A stretch of DNA of 64,000 nt from Magnaporthiopsis rhizophila (Eukaryota > Ascomycota > Sordariomycetes > Magnaporthales > Magnaporthaceae), in the NCBI GenBank assembly GCA_003049465.1, contig PYSS01000072.1:142686-206685 (forward strand). Reading direction: 5' to 3'. This document shows positions 23,761-35,726 of this stretch, piece by piece. Every line of letters starts with the position of its first letter. Position 1 is the stretch's first letter. The position numbers and the translations under genes were made by a program. The notes below the pieces were generated by a model. The model searched no databases. It saw only the letters and a list, made by a program, of their open reading frames with translations, and had not been told where the DNA came from.

Positions 23761-26467
23761 GATTGGGCGGGCAGACTCAAGCGACGCCGGCATTTTCCTG
23801 GCAGGGCGGACAGCGGATCCAGTCTCTCTGGTGGTCGTGTTCTAGTGTGGTTGTTCTCTAGGGCGAGCCCAAGACCCGGAAAGGTAGGTAGGTGCCTTGC
23901 GTTAGGTGCGTGCCTAGCCCGAGTGGAAACCTAAAAGCTTGGGGTCTGTCTGGGCGGGTGTGGGTGATGTTGGCAAGAGACGAAGGCAATCTCGGCGAGG
24001 CCGGAGGAGGAGGTCTGGTGGGCGCGGCTGCTGCGGCGACAGGGAGGGATCGCGATCGATAGCCGGGGTTTCTCGGATCTTGGGAGCGAAGCGAGGCCTG
24101 GGCTCAAAAGGACGGCGGCGGTCAATTGTGAAGGCAGGGAGGACGCGGACGGGGCGCGGGCGATGCTGAGAGAATCGGGGTGATATTGTCGGTCGGTCTG
24201 GAGAGGTGAGGTGAGGGACGACGAAGCATAGGATCCATCAGTCATATCCGCTGCGAGGGGTGACTGGGGATTGTGGATGCGTGCAGGATTCCAGATAAAG
24301 AAGTGCTGTGTCGCAGTGGAGCGGCGCGGGCCCATGGCCCATGCCAATGGATGCTTGAAGGCCCCAGCACAAGGCAGCCCACGCGCTGGAGTCCGATGGG
24401 CTACAACCTTTCCATGGTTCATTACGGGACGCTCTGTCAAAGCCCAATCAACCATCAGCCGTGGTAGGCAAGCTGGCTGGGCCATTCCAAATCCCAGACC
24501 AAGACCAAGCAAGAGTCCAGCGCTGGTTCGCCCAAGCTCAAATTGCGTGGAAGGGGAATGCCGTTCATGCCCGGACGACCGAAGGACGAGAAGCACCGCA
24601 GTGCCAGCAGATGGAAAAGCCCGCCAAACTTAAACGGGTCGCCTGATTCATACGCTGCGGTGCCGTGAGCACGCGGCAGGCACACGATAGCGTTGCATCT
24701 GCTCAGAACAAGGTCGATGGGGTTTCACTCAAAAGCGGCATTAAGCCGTCCCACAGCCTGCCGGCAAAAGGGAACAAAAAGAAGCAACGCACGCACCTCC
24801 AGGACTTGTTTTGCAGAGAACAAGGGGTGTTTTGTTAGCAGTGAGCCGCGCCGGTCCGTGCGCTTTTTTGCCATCAGAGGCACGACGTGGACCGCGAGCT
24901 GGTGAGCATCATCGGCCCTTCTCAACCACGCGTCGCCTACGCAAAACGAGCGCGGGCTTTGCGCTGCATAGACCAACGCTCGCGTTGGTCTGGAAACTTT
25001 TGCCGCTCTTCTGGCGCCGGTCGCTTGGTCCTTCTAGCTAGATTTGACCGGTCTCCGTTCGTTCTTCCCGCGGCTCTCGCGCCATTCGGTCCATGTCGCC
25101 CGGACTCCGCCACCGACGAAATTAAGCTATTCTTTGTCTAGACGTCTATTTGTGGTACGGGCTCCATCGTCGACCAACCGGCCACTTCCTGCTGCGGCCG
25201 TCCAGCCGTCGTGCCACATGGCTCAGTCCGCCCGTCGTCTTCCGACGTATCCCTGTACCGGCGCCCGTGCAACAGAGAAAAAAGGGCGGTCCCTGCATGC
25301 GGCGCACGTGGCTCATGACTTGGGATACTGCAGTGCGCCGGCCAACCCCTGCCAGCTCTGACACGGCTGCGAGTCGGGGCCTCAACCGTCGCCACCAGGC
25401 CTTGGCCTCTGCTCCACCACAGGTCCCTCTTGGAATGCAACAGCATGGTGCTGGCGGGGACTTTTGTTGGCCTGGGCCAGGGGGGGTGTTGTCGGCGAAA
25501 GGGCGGCACGGTAACGTAACAAGAAAACAAGCAAAATAGGACAGGAGAACAAAAAGAGTAACGTGCAGAGCAATGCAGAGCGAACAAGTGAGCTAGTCCG
25601 TACTGTACTTGGGACACGTCGGAAAAGGGTTTGTCGCGGGTGAAGACGGCCCGTTCCGCCTAGCTCGAACCAACCTCTTTCCAGCTCTTGGTTTCTCCCC
25701 TCCAGGTACCTACCGTAGATATCACACTATTTGTACCATTGAGCACTACCACTACTAAGAACATGGCCCAAATATGCACAATCAGTCGAGCATGAGACAG
25801 GATTTCGCCATGATGAGCGATTAAAAGGGCCCGGCCTCACAGCCCGATCCGCCGCAATATCCGATCAATACACTCGCTGCTTGCAACTCTTAGGTGTGAA
25901 TGAATGCACGTGTGCATGCCGCTGGACCCCTGGATTGGCTGGCCCGACGGCCTGGTTTGCCGACCAGGGGCCACCCAATTTTGCCATCGTTTGACTGGAA
26001 CATCGATCCAGTATCATTTCGACGCGAGGCTTTGTGTTTTTCCTGGGCTTTGGTTCACGAGGCCGGGCAAAAAGTCCCTCCTCTTGCCATTTCCAAACCA
26101 GAATCCCCATCTTTTGATACCAAGGAAGCGAAAAATACGTATACAGCCCCGAGAAAAATCCACCGTCCACGGTCCCCCGTCGTTAGAGCGGGGATTTAGA
26201 GATAATTGTACACGGCATGTGCCCGGTCGGCTTGGGCCTGTGATTCCCAGCCAGTGTGGCCATGCTCTTCTTACATGCCCATATTCAGCAGTCCAGTCCA
26301 GTCCGGTCCGGTCCAGTCCCAGTCCAGCATAAACACATACCACAAAAACACAAAACTCTATGACGACGTGCGCATATCTTCTTCCGTCCACACCCTCTTC
26401 CCGTTTACGGGTAGGTACGCTAGGTAGGTGCCCCAACATTTATCACACCACAGCTCCCCCACCACCA
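23761..26467. other. Intergenic region
   Basis: No supportable gene. TAGGTAGG-type clusters lie at 23883-23894 and 26411-26430, and a GTCC-based pentamer repeat at about 26290-26326. The left end is the promoter side of the small minus-strand gene. The right end is the 3' flank of the first cysteine-rich gene. Confidence 0.5.
26290..26326. repeat. Short pentanucleotide tandem repeat
   Basis: About seven imperfect units alternating AGTCC and GGTCC, just downstream of the first cysteine-rich gene (minus strand). Simple sequence. Confidence 0.75.
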
Positions 26468-27058
26468 TCAGGCAGCCGTGCAGTTGCCGCAGCAAATGTG
26501 CTCGCACTCGACGTGGTTACCCTCGATGATCATGACGCAGCGGCAGCGGCCCGTATCGTTGCCCTGCTTGCCGCACCAGCAGCAGTTCCAGCACCGGTTC
26601 TTCTCCTCGAACGGGCACCGCTCCAGCGGGCACTTTGGCAGCAGCGGCGAGCTCGCCGCCGCCGTCGGGCTGCCGGCGAAGCTCGGCGGCGTCGGGTACG
26701 GCAGCGTCTGCTGCGTCAGGTTCCTGCACGGCTGCCGGGGAGTCGTTGTTGGGGAGGAGGAGGTCGAAGCCCAGCATGCTGCTCCCGTGCCGTTCGTGTG
26801 CTGGTTGTTGTTGCTGTTTTTGTTGTTGTGTTTGTTGCCATTGTTGTTGTCGCTGCCGCTACTGCTGCCGCAACCGCCGCCGCCGCCGCCTCGAGACTTG
26901 GAGGTGCTCTTGGGGTCCTTACTGCGCTTCTCGGCCCGGGGTCCCGCCGCGGAGGATGGCCACTCCGAGGCCGTGGATGCGGGAGGGGCGTCGGCGCAGT
27001 AGACAATGTGCGTCCGGACGTGCTCGCACGGGAGCATGTAGTTGATCTGGTAACACAT
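26468..27058 (-). CDS. Cysteine-rich protein A, member of a tandem paralog pair
   Basis: Single-exon frame of 196 residues with no named family that I recognise. It starts MCYQINYMLPC with a further Cys about nine residues on (VYC). A long low-complexity centre follows (Gly and Asn/Lys runs at about residues 55-95), and a dense C-terminal cysteine domain ends four residues after the last NCT. The C-terminal order is C-x4-C-x10-C-C-x-C-G-x8-C-x12-C-x-H-x-C-C-x-N-C-T. The same scaffold occurs in the next gene on the same strand, which argues that both frames are real. There is no signal peptide, so the protein is probably intracellular. Cysteines with a His in this density suggest zinc or other metal binding; this is inference. 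A short intron inside the low-complexity part cannot be excluded. Confidence 0.7.
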   Translation of the reverse strand: MCYQINYMLPCEHVRTHIVYCADAPPASTASEWPSSAAGPRAEKRSKDPKSTSKSRGGGGGGCGSSSGSDNNNGNKHNNKNSNNNQHTNGTGAACWASTSSSPTTTPRQPCRNLTQQTLPYPTPPSFAGSPTAAASSPLLPKCPLERCPFEEKNRCWNCCWCGKQGNDTGRCRCVMIIEGNHVECEHICCGNCTAA

Positions 27059-29578
27059 TGGCCTTTTCTTTTTTTTGTCTCGAAAACGACTCCGTTCTCC
27101 TTTCTTTCCTTTTTTCTTTCTTCTTCTTCTGTGCTTTTGATGGTCAGGCCGCGGTGAGCCCAGTCGTTGCGCACTCTTTCCCTGCCTCCCCAGCTCGAGT
27201 CAACAGGAGCGGTGGCGGCTGTGGTGGCGGCGGGCAGGATATGCGAGGGAAGTTTTCGGTGTGATGACGTGTGGCTTTGTCTCGCCCTGGTTGCGTATTC
27301 AGCCTGTTCGCTTTACCGAGAAACTGCTCCCGCCCCCGCCGTATTCTCGTGTGCCTTATCTGATTCCGGTCGTGCCTGTACCACACGAACAACCTGCCGA
27401 GTCGGAGACTTTGCGCCGCTCTGCTAGCCTGCCTAACGGTAGCACCTTCCCCGTGGCAGCACCTGAAGAGGAAGTAGTTATCTGGGCCGTTAATCTCCTC
27501 CCTCGACTGGGCGTCACAGCCTTCCCTCGGCGACGTGAATGGGGGCCGCCCCAGAGAGGAATCGCTGGGTACCGCTAACGGCCAGCTTATACGTCGCTCT
27601 CTGCGGGTTGAGCGAGCTCCAGTACGTAGATGAATAGACAGAAAAGGAACAAAGGTAAAGGAGTTCAAGATAATTTGTCCGTAATATTCGGTATTGATGG
27701 CGTCTGGCCGGCGTCCTTCTGCGCTGGTCAATGGGATGTTGTCTTCGACAGATATGAAGATAACATAATGGACATGCCTCAAGACTTTATATACGGTGAA
27801 ATAGTGATAGCACCGTTGGGATGTTCAGTAATCCGATATCCTCAAAACCGCTGATGGAGATAGGCTGGGCCACGCGGGCAGACCGGTCCACGCCGAAAGT
27901 GATGTCTGGACTCCGGTATTTGACCCAATAGTGCAGTTTTTTGCTCGTGCGGTGACCTGTACGGGTAACCACAAGAGGGAGACGAGAATGCCCAACAGGA
28001 TGCGTCCTTTTTTTCTTGTTTTCTCCCCTGTCTTCTCGTCGATGGTGTCTCAACTTCCCGCCGCCGCCGAGATCAGCGATTGTGGGTGTGCGGCGGTGCG
28101 GTTCCATGACGCCCGGCCATCGAGCAAACAACACCTTGTTCCCTTGCCTGCCAAGAACGCTGGGTTCACAGCCCGCAGAGATGATTTTCCACCCTACTTT
28201 TGGGGGAACAGTGGCGGTAGTAATGCCCAGGCTAGGCGACTTTCGTGTGTCCCTCTCCTCCTCGGCAAGCCTGCCAAGCAGGACGGGGCGCATGTGTGAT
28301 GCCCAAGCCCGTCATAGCGGTGGGAATGGGAATACTCGAAGCGAGTGGGATAAAGGGACCAGTGTGGTGGCACCAAAGACCGTCTGGGCACTGACGCTGG
28401 TTTGAGAAATGTGTGGCGGGCTCGTCTGCTTATTTCTTAGGCCAGCCGTCGGCGGCTGTAGAAGAAGGTGGTGATGGTGATAGGCTGGGCGGGCACTTCG
28501 ATGTGCTTTCTCGTCCGGGACGGCTCGAATCAATGGACTGACTGGCCCCTGAAAATCTGCGGCCAGCCCGGGTTCGTTCGACCGAGATGGAGCATTCGGC
28601 AGAAAACGCCCGCGGATTCTCTTGCATTCCCTGAGGATTACGGACCACGACCCAGCAGAGTGGTAAAGCTTGCGAACACGACCCCGCCAAGATGGGAGAA
28701 GCACCACACGACAGGGGAGCACCTGCAAGAAGCCGTCTCGCTGGCTGTTCGGCCATACGTCTTTTTGCCGTGCAGGTCTGGCTCTCCCGCGCGTCTAGTA
28801 GCGAGCCCTGCCTGCCTGTGCCCACAAAGCCTGGTCCAGCTGAACGAGATGCTACGGTGCCGAATCTGGTGTGACCACACCGACCTCGAGACACGCCTTC
28901 ACGACTCCCCGGTGCCCGAGAAGGCGGCCAGCTTTGGTGGCCGGCCGAGGTGTGGCGTAGTATTTTTGCTAGGAAGTATTGGATAAATCACACGCGAACT
29001 CCGAGTCCTCTTTCCTCCACCTCAACTCTCACCCGGTCAGCCTCCATCTGGACCGATGCGTATTTCAGCCCCCTTGACATGTTGAAGGAAGCGGTCAGTC
29101 ATCCGCCATGGCGAAAATAGATCTATGGGAAGAAGAAAAGCACAAGAAAAATAAGAGCAGATCCCACACAAAAAGGAAACCAATCAACCTCCGGATCGGC
29201 TGAGGCTGAACGCCGTCTTCCTCCACAATCGCCCTCGATCGATCTCCGCGTGCCCATGCCCACCACCCACCACCATACAAGACGTCGCACAGAATGACGC
29301 GGCGAGCGCCGAGACCCGCAAAGATCGCCGGCCAACGCGCGCGCAACTAACCAGGAGGAACAGAGAAGGGAAAAAAAAAGAGGGAAAGAGAGTGATTACA
29401 ATGTCCACATCCGGGCAACAATCCCGGAGCAGCTGACTACCTACTTACTTACCTAGAACGCGCCGTCCAACCTCGAGATAAACTTCCCCTTTTGACGTTG
29501 TGGCATGCGTGCGCGCGTGCATGCTGCTTCGGGAAATTTCCGCCGCGGCGGCGGCGACGACGACGACGACACCGCCAC
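27059..29578. other. 2.5 kb spacer between the two cysteine-rich genes
   Basis: No gene is supported here. It should hold the 3' end of gene B and the promoter and leader of gene A. A TATA-like TATATAAAG on the minus strand lies near 27784-27793, about 730 bases upstream of the gene A start codon. The minus-strand frame at 27144-27782 is open but has no conserved features. A CTAC/TTAC cluster lies at 29437-29457. Confidence 0.45.
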
Positions 29579-30061
29579 CTACGCTACCGCACCATCACCG
29601 CCACCACCGCTACCACCCGTGGCAGCGGCATCCTGCGTGCAGTTGTGGCAGCACGTGTGGTAGCAAAAGGTGTCGGGGCTCTTGCGCTTGCGGTGGCGGC
29701 ACCAGCGGAACTGGTTCCCACCGCGGCCGCACGCGCAGCACGTCCAGCGCCCGCCCAGGTCCTCGAGCCGGCACGCGCCCGACGCGCATTCGGGGCTGGC
29801 CAGGCACCCGCCTGCTACGCAGGGGTTGGCGCAGTCCATCACTGAGTTTGACGGATCAAAATATAGCTCCTGGCACGGCTGCTGCTGCTGGCCGCTAGAT
29901 GAGGCCCTACTCCCCGCTGCTGTTGATGTTGTTGTTGTTTGTTGCTCCGAGCTGCTAATAATGGATGTGGCGTCCTGGCAAAAGGCGTACGACAGCGCTA
30001 TGTCGATGGGGCGTGTGCAGGGGGCCAGGTGGTGGTAGTGTAGGTAGTAGTAGGTGCACAT
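29579..30061 (-). CDS. Cysteine-rich protein B, member of a tandem paralog pair
   Basis: Frame of 160 residues starting at the ATG at 30061. It begins MC, followed by a run of Tyr/His, then LAPC and later YAFC. A Ser/Thr/Gln-rich linker carries a PC-x-E-L motif, echoed as PC-x-N-L in protein A, followed by several spaced cysteines. The C-terminal domain has the order C-x4-C-x10-C-C-x-C-G-x8-C-x11-C-x-H-x-C-C-x-N-C-T, nearly identical in spacing to the neighbouring gene. A Gly-rich tail follows. No signal peptide or membrane segment is seen. The start is chosen because the MC beginning matches protein A. I know of no named family. Metal binding is an inference from cysteine and histidine content. 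The minus-strand frame continues open upstream of this ATG, so the start is not absolute. Confidence 0.7.
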   Translation of the reverse strand: MCTYYYLHYHHLAPCTRPIDIALSYAFCQDATSIISSSEQQTTTTSTAAGSRASSSGQQQQPCQELYFDPSNSVMDCANPCVAGGCLASPECASGACRLEDLGGRWTCCACGRGGNQFRWCRHRKRKSPDTFCYHTCCHNCTQDAAATGGSGGGGDGAVA

Positions 30062-33000
30062 GATCGGCAGCTTAAAAAAAGAGAAGAGGCACCGCTGGTG
30101 AGGTCCTTGGGTTCGGGTGCGGCTGGACGGCGCACGCGAACGAGGAGTGAAGAGGACAACACCCAAGAGAGCAGAGGTCCAGAGTGGTCTGTAGGACAGT
30201 TGTGGGAAAGGTGAACGCGCCACTCTCTCCCAGGTTCTCGGTTGGGCGGCCTTGGGCTCCTGATGTTGCTGGCTGGTGGTGGCGTTTTGTCCAAGGGATG
30301 GATGGAGTCAGCGTTGGCTCAGTGAACGCGGCTATGGCTGGGATATGGCCCCTCGTTGTGGCGTATAAGTGGTGTGTTATGTGATGCTGGTGATATACCG
30401 TCTCCGGGCACCACTCGCAGCTCAAAAATACGGCCGAGAGGCTGAGTGATTATAGCGAGCTGGCAGCCGTGCTGTCTACTCCCCCCGCCGGGAAGGAAGT
30501 AATGGGTCCGGTGGTGTGGTCGGCCGGTGTGGCGCCGTTGCCCGAAGGGACACGAGCCTCCGGCAGGAGCTGAGGAAGTGGCCGGAAGCTGGCCGGTGAC
30601 ACCGCGTCTGGCTCGTTGGCCCCAGGCCTTTGATGGAGAAAGGGGCCCCCTACTCCCGGCAGGCTGGATTTGACAGCCAGCCAACGGCGATCTTGCAGCC
30701 GCCTCTATGCCTTAACCCTGCAGGCGCGTGAGGTCTTGGTCACGGGACGGGGAAAGATCGTGAGAGACGAGAGATTCTTTGAAGCGGGATATTGTTTATA
30801 TTGCAGGACTCGGGACAACCTGGTGGTACTTGCTCACTGTGGCGACTCCTGCCGTATATGGCCGTGAGGTTGCATACGGGCAAGAGATGTGGATATATGA
30901 GCGACGGCTTTGTCGGGGAACTATTCCTCTAAGTGTCTTCGGCGTGGATAGCTGTTGACCCGGAGAATATGGAAGAGCGGCGGGGAAGGCGAGAGAGGAA
31001 GTTGGTGAAAAGCAAGGGCTACTGGGATATGTCGAGGGCACTCCGTTCTGAATACCAGAGCGAGGTGATGCCAGCGGAAAGGCGACGATATGGGTGAGTG
31101 TTGGATCGCGTGAGAGTCCGTTGCTATCGTCGATGCCCTCCCTATCGTCTCGGCCCGAATGAGGCCCTCATGCCTTAGTACTTATACAATATGACACGCA
31201 CACACAGAATCGCCACCGACCGCTATCAGCGCTGCCCAGCTGCAGAGCCTCCCATTTCATCCCGGTCAAGAATGGGTGGTAGTGTGTGTGGTGGTGGTGG
31301 TGACGCTGGGTTTCGGACCCTTCGCGTCCCCTGTCTGAAGCCATGGGGATACACCAATATCCTTCTCCATGGAACAAGGCAGGTAGGTAGGTCGCAGCTA
31401 TCCCGGGAGCTGTCGGCTAGCACGCACCTCCTTCCCCTCACCCCAGACAAGGGGCAGCCCAAAAGCGGCGCCGAGGGTGTTTGCATTGTGGTTCCCTTTT
31501 CGTCCGTGTCAGCACGGCGGCTTGCGCGCCTGTTTCGTTCGCCTCTCTCGGACCACGAGGGGGGCGAGGAGATGGAGGGCACTTTCTGGGTGAGGCTGCC
31601 GTCCTGCTTTCGTCTGTCTACCACACATCCATCAACCATGGTCCAGCACTTCAATGGTCGAGCGCCCACGCTCGCCAAGCCTGCAGGGCTAGAAGCCGGT
31701 GCGAGCGTGGCCACCGCCGCCCGCCCTCTTTGCCATCAGCACGTGGCGCCCATGTGAACATGAGCGTTTTCTTGTTGGCCCCTTCCACCTTCTCTTCCCT
31801 CCCACACTTCCTCGTTCTGGTATTTTCTGATTATATCACGCCTTTTCAAGCCACCCTCCGTGTGTGCTCGGGCCGCCTGTGCTGAGACACGGAGAACCGG
31901 TAACCAGCTCGTGGGCAGGTAGAACAAAGGCGAGGCTCAAGCGGCCGCTTCCCCATCCACCCATCCATGTTGACCATCCAGACCGTAGCCCGTGGAAGTA
32001 CCTGGCTGGCGCCGCCGGGACTTGGAAAGCCACGAAGCGTGGCAGTAGCGTGTCTTTTGTGCCTTCTTTACGCCGCATCCAGTTCCACAAGCAACCGTTT
32101 CTGGCTACTACATCGTCGTCCCACCGCAGGCGCTTTTTTTCATATTTTCGTTTTTTTGCATTATCAGATACGCCCATGGCTTTGCTGCCCAGCCGCCACC
32201 GTGACAGAGAGAGGAGCGCCTGCCGGCCTTCCACGATGTGATGATACAACCGGGTACACAAGGAGTCCGGCCCCGAGATCAAACTTCCCCATCCAAGCCA
32301 TGGTGCCGCGAGGCCACCACCACAAGCTCCCGGAAGGGTTAGTATTCCCAATCTTTGCCGTTATCTGATGCCGAATGGATCCCGGGCCCTCCTTTGCGCT
32401 TCTTGTAACTGCGGATGTGACTAGTGTTTATTATGCCTTTGTATTGTCCCACGTAACACGGAGCATGCAAAGAAGAATAAGAAAAAAGACGAACAGGCAC
32501 GCCATCCCAGCCCATATCTCACGCCCTATGCCAGCTCTCGTCACCCGTAGTGTCGTCCTGCCGCTCCACGTGGACGTTGGAGCCACTATCAGCGTCTAGC
32601 TTGCATATGACAGCCCCGGCGGCTACTTGGTCAAGACGCAGTGCCTTGCTTCGCGCATCATGGAGGCCGGATTGAGCGCGAGAAGCGTCCCGCGGCATCG
32701 CCAACGCCTTCTCGGCCTCGCTTCCTCAGATACAGCGGGAACGGGTGTTTCTGCTCCGTTTCGCATCCCCGCTTTTTGTGGCTGATGTTTTTGCCCTTGG
32801 AGGTCTCGAAGAAAACCCGGGAGTTCACGTCAGCTCGCGAGTGTTTAGAGAAGCACAAAGACGCGAAGAATGCTCCGGAACGCCCCTCCGCTACACCACG
32901 GGCTGGCTGCCGGTATCATTTATTGACAAAGAATCAGGCCATCCTGTCGGGGACCATCTCGGCCTAGACCAGGAAATGGTACGAGAGAGGCTCTGCTGGC

Positions 33001-35726
33001 TGATAATGGTAACTAAGCACGAGCAGACGTCGTCGTTGAACTGCCGCCGTTCCCAGGTGACGAGAGGGAGGGGTAACACAGCAGCAAAAGCCGCGGCAAT
33101 GCGTGGTTGAACATTCGTTTGCTTCCCGAGGGGGTTCGAGGGGGCAAAATGGCAGCAGAAAACCAGGAGCAGCTGGCACTGTGGCGTCTAGGACGGGTGA
33201 CACACAGCGCAGGATCGGGTAGCACAAGCTGCCTCGTCTGGCAGGCCTCTAACCTGTCACGCCTGGTGTGCTACGGCGAGGGGCTTGAGAGGGGAAAGCC
33301 ACCAGGCGATCTATTGCCGGATTTGGCCACGTCACAGCTAGGTCGGTTCTGTCAGTCACCCAGAGGAAGCCACACGATGTGATGTACGGTGAGGGAGTGT
33401 TCGCGATGCCGGGAACTTCCGTGGCTGGCATCTTCATGAACTGCGAATACGGAGAATCTTGCGAGCCGAGCTTCAACGATCTGCTCTCTATTATCAACGA
33501 GGTTGGATGATGGCTTGTTATAATGGATTAATCACGTCCAGGATACGAGCTTCTGGTACCTGGGGCCACGGAAAATATAGAGAAAAATCTCCTGGAAGCC
33601 GATCCAGGTGAGAGCAAAACAAGGTATAAAATATGATTGGAGCGGGAACGAGATCGCTCTAGTAACAGCTGAGGATAGAGACGGTCCACATATTCCAGTA
33701 TAAACAGGGATGTCCGGACGGAGGCAGAGAACCACTAAGATTCGCAAGAATAAGGGGCTCCCTGCGCTGGAGATAGGCGGTGTTGCTACTCTCAAATCTT
33801 CACCAGGTTCTTGATCAAGATGATGCCCGTGGGGAGAGGAAAACGAATATGTATTACTAAACGACGGGCGCGCCTTGACCTGAGTGCTTGTCTAATCCTT
33901 GCCGTGTAATAAATTAGCGGGGGCAGCGCGTGCTTTTTCCCCAGGCCTCTTTCCTTCGTTAAAAAAAAAAAACCGCCATGATATGAGGGCGGGTAATGGT
34001 TGAACAACACTGGGTGTAATAGGCTGTAGAATATCGCTCTCCATGAAAAAAAAGAGTGAGTGACGAGCAGCTGACTGACGGATACCTAAGCGCGGATTCG
34101 AAGTCGCGAGATTATGGCAGCGGCGAATCAGGGAAACCCAATGCCCATTTCAAAAGCTGCGAGCGCACCAGTCGAGCCCGCGGCCGTGGCTTGTACATAT
34201 CCAGCTGGGAAGATGCGTTCATGCATGGTTTTGCATGGGGACGCAGTCTCCGTTGTCGGAGGGCATCCAGCTCTCGAAAGCGGTAGAGGGCCAGGGTTTG
34301 GCCCGATCTCCAGCCTGGCTACCAGGCGCGAGGATCTGGGGAGAGGGGCTGACATCAGAGGTTGAGGATTGGTGGACAGGCTTGGAGGGCCAGATCCAGC
34401 TCCGGCCGGATGACAGGGTGTCCGGGCAGGGGTTGCGGGAGGGAGGTGTGGGTGTGGGTGATGGGTGGCCTTGGATAGGTATATCAGCTCCGTACCAGCC
34501 AGATCGGATCACACATTCTTTGTCACAGGAGAACAAAAACGCCGAGCCCATCTCGGGTGACCATGATCGTGATACCGATGTTCTCAGACCTGTGATTGCT
34601 GCGTTGCCGATGGCTTGTGGCGTGGCTTGCTCCTGAGCGGCGGCGGCCGTCTCAGGCTCCTGGGGAATTTTGTTTTCTTGTTTTAGCCCGTCTCTGTTCC
34701 GAATGGGTGTCGATCAAGTCCGTGTGGATAAAAGAAAAAGCAAATAGAGGTCGCTATAAAATTATCACAATGTTAAAGCACCCAGTGACCCGGGGGTTGG
34801 GAAAAATGTGGCGTTTGATAGTCGTGAGCCTAACCAGGTGCATACCGAGCCTGGTTCCCACGGCTGGGTCCGAGGACAAGACCGACAAAAACTGCTGGCC
34901 ACTTAGGGCAGCGCAATCTTAGAGGACTACCTACCTGCTCGGGGTGTGGGTTGCACAGGCAATGTGAATCACACTCGCTACCGCCGGCAGACGAAGGTGG
35001 TGGTGGTGGCGCAGCCGGGGACGGAAAAGATGAGCGAAGCCACCAATTAATAAGTCAATGCTGCACAATGAAGCCAGGGTCTCAATATTTTTTCGTCTTG
35101 TTGCTTTTTTATCTGCCAGGGGTCGGTCATAAAGGGTTTACTATGGAGCTGACGGGCGCTTGTACGCTCCGAACGAGGGATGGAAGAATTGGTTTGATAC
35201 AGACCAGACCCATGGAGACGATCGGAGTCAAGAGTATGCTTTTGTCCTCATCCTACCCAAGCGCACATGAGCATGTTGATGTCGACCTCGGGACCTGGTT
35301 GGTCGCAACCATGGCCTACGAATCGCCGGGAGTAACACATGTGATGCTATGATACTACCAAGGCTACAAAGCTACCGAATAACAAGAGTGGGTATCGAGT
35401 GTCCACAAAGATAGTCACCTGGGCACCCGGAAGGACTGCCGGTCTTGGGCGTCCGACCGATGTGATCCGACGAGGAGGCTATAATACAGCGCAAAAGCAA
35501 CGCAGCGCAAAAAAGTTCCCAGGCGTGTACGGTGACGCGGCAGAGACAAGAAGCCAAACATCGCCACACCCTTCGATAGCAGCCCCTTGAGCTATCCGCC
35601 TTCCTCGACCGCGAGACACCAAACTCCAAAAGCAAAGGATCCCCAACCATACGCCAGCATCGTGTGAAACACCGAGTTCTCCAAAAGCCAAGACTATATC
35701 TCCCTCTGGTCTCCGCACATGCGGGC
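30062..35726. other. 5.6 kb region without recognised gene
   Basis: I see no complete gene. Open frames such as 31191-31757 (+) and 31226-31714 (-) lack domains and splice logic. One short stretch near 33361-33582 reads like protein-coding sequence (separate entry). TAGGTAGG-like clusters lie at 31381-31392 and 34927-34936. The region includes the upstream side of cysteine-rich gene B and the 3' flank of the acyltransferase gene. Confidence 0.45.
33361..33582 (+). pseudogene. Coding-like short open frame, possible gene remnant or missed exon
   Basis: After a possible acceptor (CACCCAG) the frame reads HDVMYGEGVFAMPGTSVAG and continues IFMNCEYGESCEPSFNDLL to a TGA at 33508-33510. The ATG at 33382 opens a 42-codon frame. 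If a 44-base intron beginning GTTGGA and ending CCAG is removed, it continues DTSFWYLGPRKI and stops. The residue composition is strikingly protein-like for an intergenic stretch. I find no matching upstream exon and no named family. It may be a small gene, a gene fragment or chance. Confidence 0.3.

Noticed and set aside
27144..27782. Open frame of 212 codons on the minus strand between the cysteine-rich genes
   Set aside because: No conserved motif, low-complexity end and no splice logic. It more likely represents the leader and promoter of gene A.
31191..31757. Overlapping plus and minus frames of 160-190 codons
   Set aside because: Both strands are open over the same interval, as expected in GC-rich non-coding DNA; neither looks like a protein.
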